NCBI RefSeq assembly: GCF_000220395.1
Contig: NW_004086065.1
Span: 1 to 52,404 of the forward strand
Length of the DNA: 52,404 bases
Direction of reading: 5' to 3'
DNA from: Ichthyophthirius multifiliis
Taxonomy: Eukaryota; Ciliophora; Oligohymenophorea; Hymenostomatida
Positions 51,218 through 52,404 of the stretch are shown piece by piece. A program made the translations under genes and the position numbers. Numbering within the stretch: the stretch's first letter is position 1; every line of letters starts with the position of its first letter. A model generated the notes under the pieces. It did not search any database. It saw only the letters and a list, made by a program, of their open reading frames with translations, and was not told where the DNA came from.

Positions 51218-52404
51218 ATTTGTACAAGAATCAACTTAACTTTATTTAAAAATTTAAAAACAATAAATATATATTTATATTATTATAATTATATTAAAAA
51301 TCAAATTTTTTATTATTATTTATATATATTAATATAAAAAATATTATAAATCATATGTTTTTTTATATATTATTAATATAAAACAATAAAATTTATTTTA
51401 AAAAAAATATACAAATATAAAAGTGTTTGGCAAAAAATTTAAAAATTCCTTAAATGTATTATAATAAAAATTATTATTATTATAAAAATTATATAAATAG
51501 ATAAGTTTTTTAAATTATAAAAATTAAAATATTTTCTAAAAATATAATTTATTAAAAATTAAATTTATAATATAAAAAAAAATTTATAAAAAAAGTAATT
51601 ATATAAATAATATATTCATTGATAAAATAAAATAATATTATTGTAATTTAAAAAAAAAATGTATGTCTTAAAAAATGTATATATATCTAAAAAATAAATA
51701 TAAAAAATTAAGAAACAAATAAATTTAAAATATAAATCAATAAAATAAACAGTTCCATTCTAAAAAGATCTATAAATAATAATAAATTTATAACTAATAA
51801 ATAAATAAACAAATTTAAATTATAAATTATAATACCGAATATTTTAATATTTATAGAATGGAAAAATCTATAATAAATATAATATATCAGAATAAAATAA
51901 TAAATTATAAAAAACTCGTTAATTATTTTTTAAAAAAATATATAATGTAAAATATTACACGCAAAAAACTATAATATATTAATTAGAAGAAAAAATATAT
52001 TAAGTTTATAATATTTTATAAAATACCTTAAATAATTATATATATTTATATGTATAAAATAAAAAATATATAATAAAATATAAGTAAAAATATAGATAAA
52101 TAAATTTAAAAATAAAAAAGATTTTATTTTTGAAATCTATTATAAAAGCATAAAAAAATATTAATATTTAGTTAAAAATTATATAATAATTAAAAAAAAG
52201 AATAATTTATAATTAATAATTAAAAAATAAAAATAAAAATTATTTAGAGAAATAATAATTTAAAGAAATAAATGTTGGAAAAAATAACTATTGCTAGTAT
52301 AAACTTAAATAGAATATTATTAAGTAAATAATAAAATTTATTATATTAAATATATATATATAAATTTATATATATAAATAAAATATTATTTATTTATTTA
52401 TTTC
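51218..52404. other. AT-only stretch to window end
   Basis: About 1.2 kb of nearly pure A+T, upstream of the MT-A70 gene. No coding signal on either strand and no telomeric repeat at the edge, so the window is an internal slice. Confidence 0.7.

Overview
This window is nuclear DNA from a ciliate, very probably an oligohymenophorean of the Tetrahymena/Ichthyophthirius type. Base composition is extremely AT-rich. Every recognisable gene is interrupted by in-frame TAA and TAG at glutamine positions, and every one ends at TGA, which is ciliate code 6. Introns are mostly 34-120 bp, GT...AG and nearly pure A+T, with a few of 150-420 bp. Proteins carry long Asn/Gln runs. The genus is inference. ORFs called with the standard code are almost all shadows here, so genes were read by eye with code 6. 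For thirteen of the eighteen genes the spliced coding length closes on a whole number of codons.

Layout, left to right: three-repeat MYB transcription factor (+, 874-3559); VPS8-like CORVET subunit (+, 4660-9344); cornichon cargo receptor (+, 9501-9977); C2-domain multipass membrane protein (+, 10471-12448); a possible 60-residue protein beginning Met-Gly-Cys (-, 13430-13677); oligoribonuclease (-, 13885-14445); a 3 kb gene-free stretch; Rab2 GTPase (+, 17497-18431); RAP-domain organelle RNA-binding protein (-, 18549-20626); secreted carbonic-anhydrase-like protein without zinc ligands (+, 20719-21618); giant cysteine-rich/EGF multipass protein (+, 22229-27648); large coiled-coil protein (+, 27798-31309); LMBR1-like membrane protein (-, 31531-33999); CH_2 plus helical-repeat plus coiled-coil protein, probably ciliary (+, 34102-39468); FCP1/SCP-type phosphatase with a long N-terminal region (-, 39662-42097); membrane hybrid histidine kinase (+, 43077-46340); mitochondrial carrier (+, 46486-47619); EF-hand protein with several frame breaks (-, 47741-48744); MT-A70 methyltransferase homologue with zinc fingers and no DPPW motif (-, 49242-51217). 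The rest is A+T-only intergenic sequence. I saw no rRNA, tRNA, CRISPR array, mobile element or telomeric repeat.

The genes are unrelated single-copy eukaryotic genes, as expected of a ciliate macronuclear scaffold. Three membrane-traffic genes (VPS8, cornichon, Rab2) lie within 14 kb, but nothing shows that this is more than chance. The most noteworthy items are two proteins that keep an enzyme fold but have lost its active-site residues (the MT-A70 homologue and the carbonic-anhydrase-like protein), the phosphatase and MT-A70 genes whose true starts lie far upstream of the obvious ones, and the damaged or misassembled EF-hand gene.
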